NCBI RefSeq assembly: GCF_014197035.1
Contig: NZ_JACIEU010000018.1
Coordinates: 1-64,000, forward strand
Source: Sphingobium scionense
GTDB lineage: Bacteria; Pseudomonadota; Alphaproteobacteria; Sphingomonadales; Sphingomonadaceae
Direction of reading: 5' to 3'
DNA length: 64,000 nt
Positions 14,013 to 23,159 of this stretch are shown in pieces. The position numbers were made by a program, and so were the translations under genes. Each line of letters begins with the position of its first letter. Position 1 is the stretch's first letter. The notes under the pieces are model-generated. The model made no database searches. It saw only the letters and a program-made list of their open reading frames with translations, and was not told the origin of the DNA.

Positions 14013-15785
14013 ATGAGAGAGAAGATGAAAAAGAAGCCGCTTGCTCGGCCGATCAAGGCCGCGTTTCTTGCGGGCACTACGCTGCTTGCAGGCATTATGT
14101 TGCCGAGTCTTGCAAGGGCAGATGACTTTCGGGATGACTTTCCCGAAGTCATGACCATGAGCCCATTGGGGGTAAATCTTCAGACCGGGCGCTTCCGCTA
14201 CCTCAGTACCGATTTCTCGATTGGCCCGTTCGTCGTGCAATCCACCGCAAGCGTCGCTGGCTCTAACTTGCGGGGGCTCATGTATTGGATTAATAAAAAT
14301 ACCGGCGGCGGCGGTCAGATGACGATGATAAAGTTCACGATGGGGGAAACCCATCTGGGCTTTGCTGTCAGCAATGTATCTGGAAATCTCAGTTATCTAC
14401 CTTGGGATCCGGGCACGCAAGGGTGGAAGCTCGTAAAGTCAGGCACCAGCTATATCCTCACAAATGCGTCCGGCGAAGTATACACCTTCATTGATCACCC
14501 CGCGCTCCCGCCTGCTACCTACCTCGATAAAAATAAATTGTTGGGTAGCAAGGTCGAGCCAAATGGTCATCGGCTGGATTACACCTACGATGTATCTGCC
14601 AATCTCCTGAACATAAAGAGTAATCGTGGATACGCGATTGTCTTTCAGAATGACCTCGCAAACTCGAAAATATATATATGCGGCTACAACAGGTCCGTCA
14701 CATATGTAGATGAAAATACCACGTGTAATTCGTCATCTCTTAAAGTTAACTATAATCTCACTGGGTCATCAGAGATTGCATCTCTGGTGGACGTTCGTGG
14801 CGGCACAACAAGCTTGATTCGAACGGCCGGGCAAATAACCTGCATCACGCTAGTCAATAGCAGCACATGCAAGATCCAGAATGTGTTTGGACCTCAGGGG
14901 GGTGAATCGACGGTTCAAACCAAGCCCGATCAAGTGCGGTTTCAAACCACTGCTACCGGCGACACGTACGAATACCAATATGATAATACCAATTACGGCG
15001 GCGACAATCCTGCGCCTCAGCCGGGGCAGATCATCCTGAGCTATGCCACCATGATGGGGCCCAAGGTGGCCAACATCATATTTGAAAATGGCGTTGCTGC
15101 CCATATCGACGACTCCGACAATGGGGCGAGGGACTATAAATTCAGCGCTCTAAAGCCTGTCGAGGTGACTTTCCCTGAAGGGAACAAACTGAAGTTCGAT
15201 TATGATAACAACGGAAATGCATTGACAAGGCGGGAGACAGCAAAGCCTGGTTCTGGCCTGGCGGACAAGGTCGCCACGCAGACTTTCCCGAATGCCTATC
15301 CCTTATCAAGTCCAACGCTGTGCAATGCAGCCGATGTGCTGTGCAATAAGCCCATCACTCAAGTGGATGAAAAGGGTAACCAGACGGACTTCACTTATGA
15401 CGGCACGCACGGCGGCGTTCTGACGGAAACCGGTCCGTCGGTAGGCGGCATCCGCCCGCAGGTGCGATACAGCTATGCGCAACGCTATGCCTGGATCAAA
15501 AATTCGGGCGGCGGCTATTCGCAGGCTGCGACACCTATCTGGGTTTTGACGCAGAAGAGCATCTGCAAGACAGGAGCAGCCTCGGGTTCAGGCTGCGCGA
15601 TCGCGGGCGATGAGGTCGTCACCACCTATGATTATGGCCCGAATAGCGGCCCCAATAATCTTGAACTGCGTGGCGTGGTCGAAGATGCGACGGGCCTCGC
15701 CCTGCGAACCTGCTATGGATATGACGCGATGGGGAACAAGATCAGCGAAACCAAGCCGCGTGCTGGCCTGGGAGGCTGCCCGTGA
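14013..15785 (+). CDS. Rhs/YD-repeat protein, upstream half
   Basis: The 590-residue protein begins with a signal peptide (MKKKPLARPIKAAFLAGTTLLAGIMLPSLARAD; ATG 14025 is an alternative start). A long beta-rich region with degenerate YD repeats follows (GHRLDYTYDVSANLLNIKSNRG, NKLKFDYDNNGNALTRRE, NQTDFTYDGTHGGVLTETGP, RTCYGYDAMGNKISETKP). It ends within a repeat and its stop overlaps the GTG start of the next gene. The two halves therefore behave like one Rhs cocoon split into two coupled polypeptides, as in TcB/TcC-type or split Rhs proteins. Confidence 0.85.
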   Translation: MREKMKKKPLARPIKAAFLAGTTLLAGIMLPSLARADDFRDDFPEVMTMSPLGVNLQTGRFRYLSTDFSIGPFVVQSTASVAGSNLRGLMYWINKNTGGGGQMTMIKFTMGETHLGFAVSNVSGNLSYLPWDPGTQGWKLVKSGTSYILTNASGEVYTFIDHPALPPATYLDKNKLLGSKVEPNGHRLDYTYDVSANLLNIKSNRGYAIVFQNDLANSKIYICGYNRSVTYVDENTTCNSSSLKVNYNLTGSSEIASLVDVRGGTTSLIRTAGQITCITLVNSSTCKIQNVFGPQGGESTVQTKPDQVRFQTTATGDTYEYQYDNTNYGGDNPAPQPGQIILSYATMMGPKVANIIFENGVAAHIDDSDNGARDYKFSALKPVEVTFPEGNKLKFDYDNNGNALTRRETAKPGSGLADKVATQTFPNAYPLSSPTLCNAADVLCNKPITQVDEKGNQTDFTYDGTHGGVLTETGPSVGGIRPQVRYSYAQRYAWIKNSGGGYSQAATPIWVLTQKSICKTGAASGSGCAIAGDEVVTTYDYGPNSGPNNLELRGVVEDATGLALRTCYGYDAMGNKISETKPRAGLGGCP

Positions 15786-18511
15786 TCAACATCAGCAACT
15801 CGCGAACCTCCGCGCGCTTTGGCATGCGCAAGCGCATTCTCCACGGCGTGGCCTGGCTGGGCCTGGCCGCTGGCGGCACCGCCGTTCATTCCGGTGATGC
15901 TCAGGCACAGGCCAGTGCCTCTTCATTCACCACCGGCTATCGCTATGATCTGGCCCGCAATTTGGTGGGGACGATCAGTCCGGATCCCGATGGAACTGGC
16001 TCGATCAAATATGGCGCAGTTCGCAACAGCTACGATGCCAATGGCAGGCTGACGCAGACCGATTATGGCGAGCTCGCCAATTGGCAATCGGAATCCGTGC
16101 TTCCGCAGAACTGGGCCGGCTTCACGATCTTCCGTTCGGTGGTGTTCGAATATGATCTGTCCGGCCGGAAGACGAAGGAGAGCGTGGTCGTAGCGGGTGC
16201 GCCGCAGTTGGTGACTCAGACCAATTATAATGGCGATAATACGGTGAATTGCGTGGCGGTTCGCATGAACAACGCAGCCTTCTCCGCATTGCCATCTGAC
16301 GCTTGCGCCCTCGGTACGCAGGGCAGTTTCGGGCCGGACCGTATCACCCGCACCTTTTATTACGGCGGCAAGGTTCAGAAGGTTCAGAAGGCTTATGGGA
16401 CGGCGTTGCAGCAGGACTATGTGACCTACAGCTTCACACCGAACGGCCAGATTGCCACGGTGACCGATGCGAACGGCGCTCTTGCCCAATATGCCTATGA
16501 TGGCTTTGATCGGATGACGCGCTGGTCTTTCCCGTCGAAGACGACGGCGGGCGTCGCCAACATGGCCGATTATGAAGAATATGGCTATGACGCCAATGAT
16601 AACCGCACGAGCCTGCGCAAGCGGGACGGTCAGGTCATTGGCTATTCCTATGATGCCCTCGACCGGATGACGGTGAAGGACATTCCCGGTGGGACCAGTG
16701 CTGACGTCTATTATGGCTACGACCTGCGCGGCCTCCAGCTTTACGCTCGCTTTGGATCGACCAGCGGGCTCGGGCTAACCTCCAGCTTCGACAATGCCGG
16801 GCGTCCGACATCATCCTCGAACAATATGAGCGGCAGCGCATGGACACTGGGCTATCAATGGGATGCGGACGGCAATCGTACGCGCCTCACCCATCCGGAT
16901 GGCAATTATGTCAGCTATGAATATGACGGGCTGGATCGCTCCAGTGCGGTGAAGGAAAATGGTGCTGTTACCCTGGCATCCATCTCCTACAACGCGAAGG
17001 GCGAGCGGACCGGGCAGTCGACCGGCGTCAGCAGTCAGAGCTATGGGTTCGACAATCTGTCGCGCCTGTCGAGCCTGACGATCGATGCGGCTGGTACGAA
17101 TGGCGATCTCACGATCGGCCTGAGCTACAGCCCCGCTTCGCAGATTGCGTCGCGAACGCGCTCCAACGACAGCTATGTCTATGGCGCCGACAGCGACGTG
17201 ACGCGCTATTATATGGCCAATGGCCTCAATCAATATGTGACGGTGGCTGGTGTTGCCTTTTGTCACGATGCCAATGGCAACCTCACTGCCGATGGTAGTT
17301 TCGTCTATAAATATGATGTCGAAAATCGGCTCATAGAGAAGCGCAGCCAAGCCAACAGTGATTGTGCTGCACTGGCCTATACCGGCACACTCCAGGCGAC
17401 CTTGCGCTACGACCCAGCAGGGAGAATGTTCGAGACGGCAGGCGCGGTGACAGGGACGACCCGATATCTCATCGATGGCGATGCCATGGTTGCCGAATAC
17501 AATACCAGCAGCTCACTGCTGCGCCGATATGCCCATGGGGCAAACGTAAAAATTGATGATCCGCTAGCCTGGTACGAAGGAGCGACCGTTCAAAACTCCA
17601 GTCGACGCCTTCTGCATGCTGACCAGCAAGGATCGATCTCCGCAGCGCTCGATTATGTGGGCAATCTGACGCGGACTTTTCGGTTCGACGATTACGGCAT
17701 TCCTCAAGCGAGCGATGTCGCGGCATTGACGAGCGCCAATGGCGCTCGGTTCCTCTACACCGGCCAGGCGTGGATGCCTGACCTGGGCCTATATTATTAC
17801 AAGGCAAGAATGTACTCGCCGACCCTCGGCCGCTTTATGCAAACCGATCCCATCGGATACAAAGACCAAATGAATCTCTATGGCTACACGGAAAATGATC
17901 CGATCGGAAAATCTGACCCAACTGGAATGTATTCGTGTGATACAGCGGATACTTGCAAAAAAGCAGAGGCTTACCGCAAATCCATAATTCGATCAGCGCA
18001 ATCATATGGCCCTGTTTCATCTGAAAGAAGGGCGTTGATGGCAGTGGCCGCGTTTATCGGTAAAGAAAATGTTGAAAATGGCGTAAATATACAAAGTGCA
18101 AATCTGGACCAGGGCACGTTAGGTGAAACGAGCGGGGAAAGGGGTGCCATTGTTATAAAGCTAGATTTCAATCAAATAAATGGCAACGGTGGTCAAAATC
18201 AAGGAGCTGTTACACTGGCGCATGAGGGAACGCATGGAGCAGATCGAGCCGCCGGACGAGCCCTAACTAACAACAGGGATAGGGCCTACCGCGAGCAAAG
18301 AGCCTATTTTATTGGAGGACTAGTGTCGCGCGGATTAAATTGGTTTAATCCCGTAGGCCCGAATGGAATCGGCGGCGACCTCCTTGTTGCCGCTCGCGAA
18401 GCTGGTATATTTAATTGTCAAGAATCCTCTATTAGAGAAAGCGAGGCAAGCCACGGACCCGACAATTTTGGTCGAGATCCTGCTACCGGAGGAAATACGC
18501 CATGTCGGTAA
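15782..18511 (+). CDS. Rhs protein with C-terminal HExxH toxin tip
   Basis: About 909 residues from the GTG at 15782, which overlaps the upstream stop (GTGA). It has its own signal peptide (RKRILHGVAWLGLAAGGTAVHSGDAQAQA). Many YD repeats follow, for example YSYDALDRMTVKDIPGG and YVSYEYDGLDRSSAVKE. The Rhs core motif (YYYKARMYSPTLGRFMQTDP ... NLYGYTENDP) ends at DPTGMY, near residue 714. The variable tip (about 716-909) contains LAHEGTH (H814, E815, H818), a zinc-metallopeptidase HExxH motif. Base composition drops sharply in the tip. This is the Rhs-CT polymorphic toxin plan; proteolytic activity is inferred. Confidence 0.85.
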   Translation: MINISNSRTSARFGMRKRILHGVAWLGLAAGGTAVHSGDAQAQASASSFTTGYRYDLARNLVGTISPDPDGTGSIKYGAVRNSYDANGRLTQTDYGELANWQSESVLPQNWAGFTIFRSVVFEYDLSGRKTKESVVVAGAPQLVTQTNYNGDNTVNCVAVRMNNAAFSALPSDACALGTQGSFGPDRITRTFYYGGKVQKVQKAYGTALQQDYVTYSFTPNGQIATVTDANGALAQYAYDGFDRMTRWSFPSKTTAGVANMADYEEYGYDANDNRTSLRKRDGQVIGYSYDALDRMTVKDIPGGTSADVYYGYDLRGLQLYARFGSTSGLGLTSSFDNAGRPTSSSNNMSGSAWTLGYQWDADGNRTRLTHPDGNYVSYEYDGLDRSSAVKENGAVTLASISYNAKGERTGQSTGVSSQSYGFDNLSRLSSLTIDAAGTNGDLTIGLSYSPASQIASRTRSNDSYVYGADSDVTRYYMANGLNQYVTVAGVAFCHDANGNLTADGSFVYKYDVENRLIEKRSQANSDCAALAYTGTLQATLRYDPAGRMFETAGAVTGTTRYLIDGDAMVAEYNTSSSLLRRYAHGANVKIDDPLAWYEGATVQNSSRRLLHADQQGSISAALDYVGNLTRTFRFDDYGIPQASDVAALTSANGARFLYTGQAWMPDLGLYYYKARMYSPTLGRFMQTDPIGYKDQMNLYGYTENDPIGKSDPTGMYSCDTADTCKKAEAYRKSIIRSAQSYGPVSSERRALMAVAAFIGKENVENGVNIQSANLDQGTLGETSGERGAIVIKLDFNQINGNGGQNQGAVTLAHEGTHGADRAAGRALTNNRDRAYREQRAYFIGGLVSRGLNWFNPVGPNGIGGDLLVAAREAGIFNCQESSIRESEASHGPDNFGRDPATGGNTPCR

Positions 18512-18906
18512 CATTTTATTTAAATAGAACGGCATTATTGTTGACATCATTTATTTCTTGCAATTCTTGTAACGATAAGAAAATTGACCGTATTGAGCAA
18601 TACGATGGATATGTTGCGCAAGTTAAAATGTTTTCACTTTATTCTTATGATGATAAATTCAAAAAGACAATAAAATTGAATCCTGGTGAAAGCACTTACA
18701 TGAGAAATGTAACTAAAATTAATGAGCAAGGATCGCAGGGAAAGTGCGGTTCAAAAATGTATAGAATAAAATTTTCTGGCAGGGTTGATGGAGATTATTT
18801 AACAGTTATTCATGTCAATGAAATATCAGAATTATCCGGAAATTATGCTAATATTATTAAATCTAATTCAGGTAATATTTCTCTCTCAAGTGTAGAATTT
18901 TGTTGA
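18502..18906 (+). CDS. Candidate immunity protein for the Rhs toxin tip (possible lipoprotein)
   Basis: The 134-residue, very AT-rich gene overlaps the end of the Rhs gene by 10 bp, the standard position for a Rhs immunity gene. The N-terminus (TALLLTSFISCNSC) is a short hydrophobic stretch ending in Cys, which could be a lipobox, placing the protein in the periplasm where a secreted metallopeptidase tip would act. The rest is beta-rich, with Cys residues at the middle and the C-terminus. I recognise no family. Function is inferred from position and composition. Confidence 0.6.
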   Translation: MSVTFYLNRTALLLTSFISCNSCNDKKIDRIEQYDGYVAQVKMFSLYSYDDKFKKTIKLNPGESTYMRNVTKINEQGSQGKCGSKMYRIKFSGRVDGDYLTVIHVNEISELSGNYANIIKSNSGNISLSSVEFC

Positions 18907-19263
18907 ATGAATAAGTTCTTCAATATTTATCGCGTCAATTTCACCGCCGCTCGTCGCGCATTAAAATTAGATGTTATAATTTTTTGTATTTTTTGGCCTA
19001 AGATATTGATGGCTCAATCAAGCGTTGAAGATCCATCTGGATCGGGTCCCATAGTGGGGGCCCTTCAATGGCTACAAGGCACGCTACTTGGGACGGTCGC
19101 TACCGTTGCCGCTGTGATCGCTGTGGCGGCTGTGGGCTTCATGATGCTGACCGGCCGGATGAACTGGCGCTATGGTGCAGTAGTTATCCTTGGCTGCTTC
19201 ATCCTCTTCGGTGCAGCCAGTATCGTGGGTGGCATCCAGTCCACCGCGTCCGCCGGCTACTAA
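18907..19263 (+). CDS. virB2: VirB2/TrbC pilin-like T4SS protein
   Basis: The 118-residue protein has a signal peptide (hydrophobic VIIFCIFWPKILMAQS) and two membrane helices in the mature part (about 55-78 and 86-106), the pilin plan. It ends GGIQSTASAGY. The start immediately follows the stop of the immunity gene. The first 110 bases are AT-rich like the immunity gene, while the remainder is GC-rich like the T4SS genes. Its 5' end may therefore have arrived with, or been remodelled by, the Rhs insertion. It is the first gene of the virB operon. Confidence 0.85.
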   Translation: MNKFFNIYRVNFTAARRALKLDVIIFCIFWPKILMAQSSVEDPSGSGPIVGALQWLQGTLLGTVATVAAVIAVAAVGFMMLTGRMNWRYGAVVILGCFILFGAASIVGGIQSTASAGY

Positions 19264-19267
19264 GTCG

Positions 19268-19552
19268 ATGGGCGGACTTGATCGCGATACGTTGTTTGTC
19301 GCACTCGCGCGGCCACAAATGTTCGCCGGTGTCACCTACAGTTTCTTCGTCATCAACGCGATCGTCACGACCGAACTGTTCCTGATCATGAAATCGGCCT
19401 GGGTGCTACTTGCGGCGCTAGTGGTCCACGCGATCGGCTATCTCGCCTGCCTGCGCGACGCCAACATCTTCGACCTGTGGCTGGTGAAGGTCGCTCGCTG
19501 CCCCCGCATTCCCAATTATCGGCTGTGGCGTTGCAATTCCTATCATCCTTGA
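19268..19552 (+). CDS. virB3: T4SS inner-membrane protein VirB3
   Basis: The 94-residue protein starts MGGLDRDTLFVALARPQMFAGVTYSFFVINAIVT. This contains the VirB3 motif L..ALTRP.M..GV-type and a hydrophobic double helix (about 22-60). A tail holds RDANIFDLW, the conserved VirB3 end motif. It is an inner-membrane subunit that works with VirB4. It starts 4 bp after virB2 and its end overlaps the proposed TTG start of virB4. Confidence 0.85.
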   Translation: MGGLDRDTLFVALARPQMFAGVTYSFFVINAIVTTELFLIMKSAWVLLAALVVHAIGYLACLRDANIFDLWLVKVARCPRIPNYRLWRCNSYHP

Positions 19553-21912
19553 GCGCAACGGAGAAAGTGGCCAAGCGTGAGCGATCGGTGGGAAGCCGGC
19601 TGCCTTATGTTGCGCAAATCGATGATCATACGCTGCTGACCCGCGATGGCCTGATAATGCAGGTCATCCACCTGGGCGGCTTTCTATTCGAGACCGCCGA
19701 CACCGATGAGCTCAACTATCGCAAGGGCCTGCGCGACGCGATGCTCCAGGCGATCGGATCGTCGCGCTTCGCCATCTATCATCATATCGTCCGCAGACGG
19801 ATCGATACCGCGCTCGAGGCGGAATATCCCGACAGTTTCAGCGCGAGATTGGATGAGGCCTGGCGCGCACGCCTTGGGGCACGGCATCTCTATGTCAACG
19901 ATCTCTTCCTCACCATCGTGCGGCGCCCTCTTCAAGGGCGTAGCGGGATCGTAGACCGCCTGTCGCGCAGACTGACCGGAAGTAGTTCTTCGGCCGCCGA
20001 TCGCTCCGCTGACAAGCGCGCCCTCGCCACGGCAACGGAACAGATCATAGCCGCATTAGGCCATTATCGCCCGCGCGTGCTCAGTACTTACGAAACCGAG
20101 CAGGGCCTCTATTCCGAGCCACTCGAATTCCTTTCCATGATCCTCAATGGCGAGATGCGGCCCGTTCGCCTGCCCGAAGGCGATGTCGGTGAGTATCTGC
20201 CTTATCGCCGGATCAGCTTTGGCCAGGATATGGTCGAGCTTGGCGCTGCGGGCGCCTTGCCCCGCGAGTTCCAGGCCATGCTTTCGATCAAGGATTATCC
20301 GGGGCAAACCACGCCGGGTATGCTGGATGATCTGCTGCGCCTCCCCGTCGAGATGGTGGTGAGCCAGAGCTTCGGCTTCGTCGATCGCCAGGCAGGGCTG
20401 GGTCGAATGAACCTGGCGCTGCGGCGCATGCGCGCCTCGGACGATGAAGCGCTGAGCCTGCGCGGCGAACTCGGCAATGCCAAGGATGATCTGGCCGCCG
20501 GGCGTTCGGCCTTTGGCGAACATCATCTCACCATATCAGTGCGCGGCAGCGAAATTGATCTTGTCGATGCGCAAGTGGCCGAAGTCCAGTCCGCGCTCAC
20601 CGATCTCGGATTGATTGCGGTGCGCGAGGAGATTGGCCTGGAGGCGGCCTGGTGGGCGCAGTTCCCCGGCAACTTCCCCTATATCGCTCGGCGCGCGCTC
20701 ATTTCATCGCGCAACTTCGCAAGCCTGGCGAGCTATCATAATTTCCCGAGTGGCAAGGCCACGGGCAATCATTGGGGCGACGCGGTCACGATCCTGGAAT
20801 CGACCGCTGCTGGCCCCTATCATTTCAACTTCCATCAAGGGGATTTGGGGAACTTCACCATCATCGGACCGTCAGGCTCGGGCAAGACAGTGGTCCTCAA
20901 CTTCCTGCTGGCGCAGGCGCGCAAATTCGCCCCACGCATCATCTTCTTCGACAAGGATCGCGGCGCCGAACTGTTCATCCGCGCGATCGGCGGCGTCTAC
21001 GACATTTTGCGCCCCGGCATGTCCGCCGCGCTTAATCCCCTCCAGATCGACGATACGCCCGAGAACCGGCGTTTCCTCAGCGATTGGCTTGCCCGACTGG
21101 TCGCGCTGCCGGGTGAGCCGCTGACACCGCAGGAACTGCTCCATATTCAGGAGGCGGTGGACGCAAGCTATGGCGTTCCCAAATCCCACCGCCGCCTGCG
21201 CTATGTCGCCCAGCTCTTTCGGGGCAGTGAGCGTCCGCATGCCAACGACCTATGGTCGCGGCTGCGCCCCTGGTGGGGTGAAGGCGAGCATGCCTGGCTG
21301 TTCGATCATGCCGAAGACAAGATCGATATCGAAGCCCCGACCATCGGCTTCGATATGACCCGTATCCTCGATACGCCGACCTTGCGCACACCGGCCATGA
21401 TGTATCTCTTCCATCGGGTGGAGGAGCGGCTCGATGGAACGCCAGCCATCATCGTTATCGATGAGGGCTGGAAGGCGCTGGACGATGATATCTTCGTCCA
21501 CAAGATCAAGGATTGGGAGAAGACGATCCGCAAGCGCAACGGGCTGGTCGGCTTTGCCACCCAGAGCGCAGAGGATGCGCTTTCCAGCAAAATTGCGAGT
21601 GCTATCGTTGAACAGGCCGCAACCCAGATCTTTATGGCCAACGCCAAGGCGCGGCGGGAGGATTATTGCGACGGCTTTGGCCTTACCGCCCATGAATATG
21701 ACCTCATCCGCAGTCTGCCGGACAACGCGCATTGCTTCCTGATCAAGCATGGCAATGACAGTGTCGTCGCCCGCCTCAATTTGAGTGGCGAAGCCGATAT
21801 TCTGACGATCCTGTCCGGCCGGGAGCGGACGGTACGCCTGCTCGACGACATTCGGGCGCAGGTTGGCGACGATCCCGATGCCTGGCTCCCTGAACTGCTC
21901 AAGGTTGCCTGA
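19549..21912 (+). CDS. virB4: T4SS ATPase VirB4
   Basis: About 787 residues. The CagE/TrbE/VirB4 N-terminal domain begins at RSVGSRLPYVAQIDDHTLLTRDG. The P-loop ATPase domain has Walker A GPSGSGKT (around residue 446) and Walker B IIVIDEGWKALDDD, and ends with the RNGLVGFATQSAED and NAKARREDYCDGFGLT motifs. It powers pilus assembly and substrate transfer. The start is uncertain: TTG 19549 gives a 4-bp TTGA overlap with virB3, GTG 19567 has GGAG close upstream, and ATG 19477 lies inside virB3. Its stop overlaps the virB6 start. Confidence 0.93.
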   Translation: MSATEKVAKRERSVGSRLPYVAQIDDHTLLTRDGLIMQVIHLGGFLFETADTDELNYRKGLRDAMLQAIGSSRFAIYHHIVRRRIDTALEAEYPDSFSARLDEAWRARLGARHLYVNDLFLTIVRRPLQGRSGIVDRLSRRLTGSSSSAADRSADKRALATATEQIIAALGHYRPRVLSTYETEQGLYSEPLEFLSMILNGEMRPVRLPEGDVGEYLPYRRISFGQDMVELGAAGALPREFQAMLSIKDYPGQTTPGMLDDLLRLPVEMVVSQSFGFVDRQAGLGRMNLALRRMRASDDEALSLRGELGNAKDDLAAGRSAFGEHHLTISVRGSEIDLVDAQVAEVQSALTDLGLIAVREEIGLEAAWWAQFPGNFPYIARRALISSRNFASLASYHNFPSGKATGNHWGDAVTILESTAAGPYHFNFHQGDLGNFTIIGPSGSGKTVVLNFLLAQARKFAPRIIFFDKDRGAELFIRAIGGVYDILRPGMSAALNPLQIDDTPENRRFLSDWLARLVALPGEPLTPQELLHIQEAVDASYGVPKSHRRLRYVAQLFRGSERPHANDLWSRLRPWWGEGEHAWLFDHAEDKIDIEAPTIGFDMTRILDTPTLRTPAMMYLFHRVEERLDGTPAIIVIDEGWKALDDDIFVHKIKDWEKTIRKRNGLVGFATQSAEDALSSKIASAIVEQAATQIFMANAKARREDYCDGFGLTAHEYDLIRSLPDNAHCFLIKHGNDSVVARLNLSGEADILTILSGRERTVRLLDDIRAQVGDDPDAWLPELLKVA

Positions 21913-23159
21913 TGGAAGGCTGCGCGCCCTTCGATGCGACCCAGGGCTATGCCATGGCGCTCACCCGCTATGTCGATTGCCAGGCCTCGCTTCTTGGCGA
22001 AGGCGGCTATGCTGCGCTCGCAGCTGCAAATTCGCCCATCATCCTTGCTCTGGGCGGCCTCCTCACCATCCTGATCGCCATTCAGGGCTATCGCCTGCTT
22101 CTGGGCGACCAACTGCAAATCCGCGATGGCATATTACTGGCGGCAAAGATCGGCCTGGTGCTCGCCTTCGCCACCCAATGGTCGGCCTATCGTTCGGTGG
22201 TCTATAACCTGACCGTCGAAGCGCCGCGTGACCTGCTGACCGTGCTTCCCGGCGCGGGTGGTGGGAGTGGACGGAGCTTTCCGGCCCGGCTGCAGGGCAG
22301 CTATCAACTGGTCGCCGAAATCGTGCGCCCGTCGCCCAACGCCGCGCCTCAAAATGTTCAACCAGCGCAGGCTCCATCTGCGGCTGGCTCGGCTGCTACC
22401 GATCCGGCGCCCATGGCCTTCTCGCTTGCTGGCAATCCATTGCTCAGCGCAGCAGGCATATTGCTGTTGGTATCGGGCCTGGCCGTGCTGATCTCGGTAC
22501 GCCTTGTCGCTGGCTTGCTGTTGGCGCTTGGTCCGCTCTTCTTTGCCTGCCTGTTGTTCGATACGACGCGCGGCCTGTTCGAAGGCTGGGTGCGCGGGCT
22601 GGTGGGAACGGCAGTTGCCAGCATCTCTACTGCCGTCCTGCTTGGCATCGAGATATCAATTATCGAGCCTCAGCTTGAAAATCTGGTGACGGTCATGGCG
22701 GCCGGTGCTTTGCCGGTCATGGCACCCGGAGAGATATTGGCGACAACGCTGATCTTTCTTATCGCGCTGCTGGTGGCACTTGCGGTCTCGTTCAAGATCG
22801 GCGCCGGTTTCCGCTTCCTTGAGCGTGGCCTCGCCATAGGATCACAGCTCGGCCGCCGCTGGCAGGCATCAAGCCTGGCTCAGCCCCGTCAAGTGATTGA
22901 GCAACGTACCGGATTGCCATCCGCCCCGGCGGATGAAGGGCGCTCACGCGGTGCCTTGATTGCAGATTCCATCAGAGCCAGCGACCAGTGGGCCGTTCGC
23001 CCCGTCCTGGCGGGCGTTGGGCCGGAGGCTGGCCGGCGGATAGAGCTGGCAGGGCAGCATGGAAGTGAGCCTCGTCCCACGCCTATTGGCCAGAGCTACC
23101 GTCGCACGGGCAATCAGCGCAACACCAAGAGCATAAGCCAGCGGAACAATCGGACATGA
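21912..23159 (+). CDS. virB6: T4SS polytopic membrane protein VirB6
   Basis: The 415-residue protein has at least five to six hydrophobic helices (about 40-60, 75-95, 175-220, 225-245, 270-300), the profile of VirB6/TrbL. A soluble loop with Pro/Ala/Gln (about 135-165) is inserted between the helix groups. The C-terminal 100 residues are hydrophilic and basic. VirB6 forms part of the inner-membrane stalk and DNA path. The start overlaps the virB4 stop by one base, and its stop overlaps virB8. Confidence 0.88.
   Translation: MEGCAPFDATQGYAMALTRYVDCQASLLGEGGYAALAAANSPIILALGGLLTILIAIQGYRLLLGDQLQIRDGILLAAKIGLVLAFATQWSAYRSVVYNLTVEAPRDLLTVLPGAGGGSGRSFPARLQGSYQLVAEIVRPSPNAAPQNVQPAQAPSAAGSAATDPAPMAFSLAGNPLLSAAGILLLVSGLAVLISVRLVAGLLLALGPLFFACLLFDTTRGLFEGWVRGLVGTAVASISTAVLLGIEISIIEPQLENLVTVMAAGALPVMAPGEILATTLIFLIALLVALAVSFKIGAGFRFLERGLAIGSQLGRRWQASSLAQPRQVIEQRTGLPSAPADEGRSRGALIADSIRASDQWAVRPVLAGVGPEAGRRIELAGQHGSEPRPTPIGQSYRRTGNQRNTKSISQRNNRT

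Noticed and set aside
15782..15785. The split of the Rhs coding region as a frameshift or sequencing error.
   Set aside because: The downstream half has its own signal peptide and a GTGA overlap start, so it reads as a genuine second gene. A sequencing error is not fully excluded.
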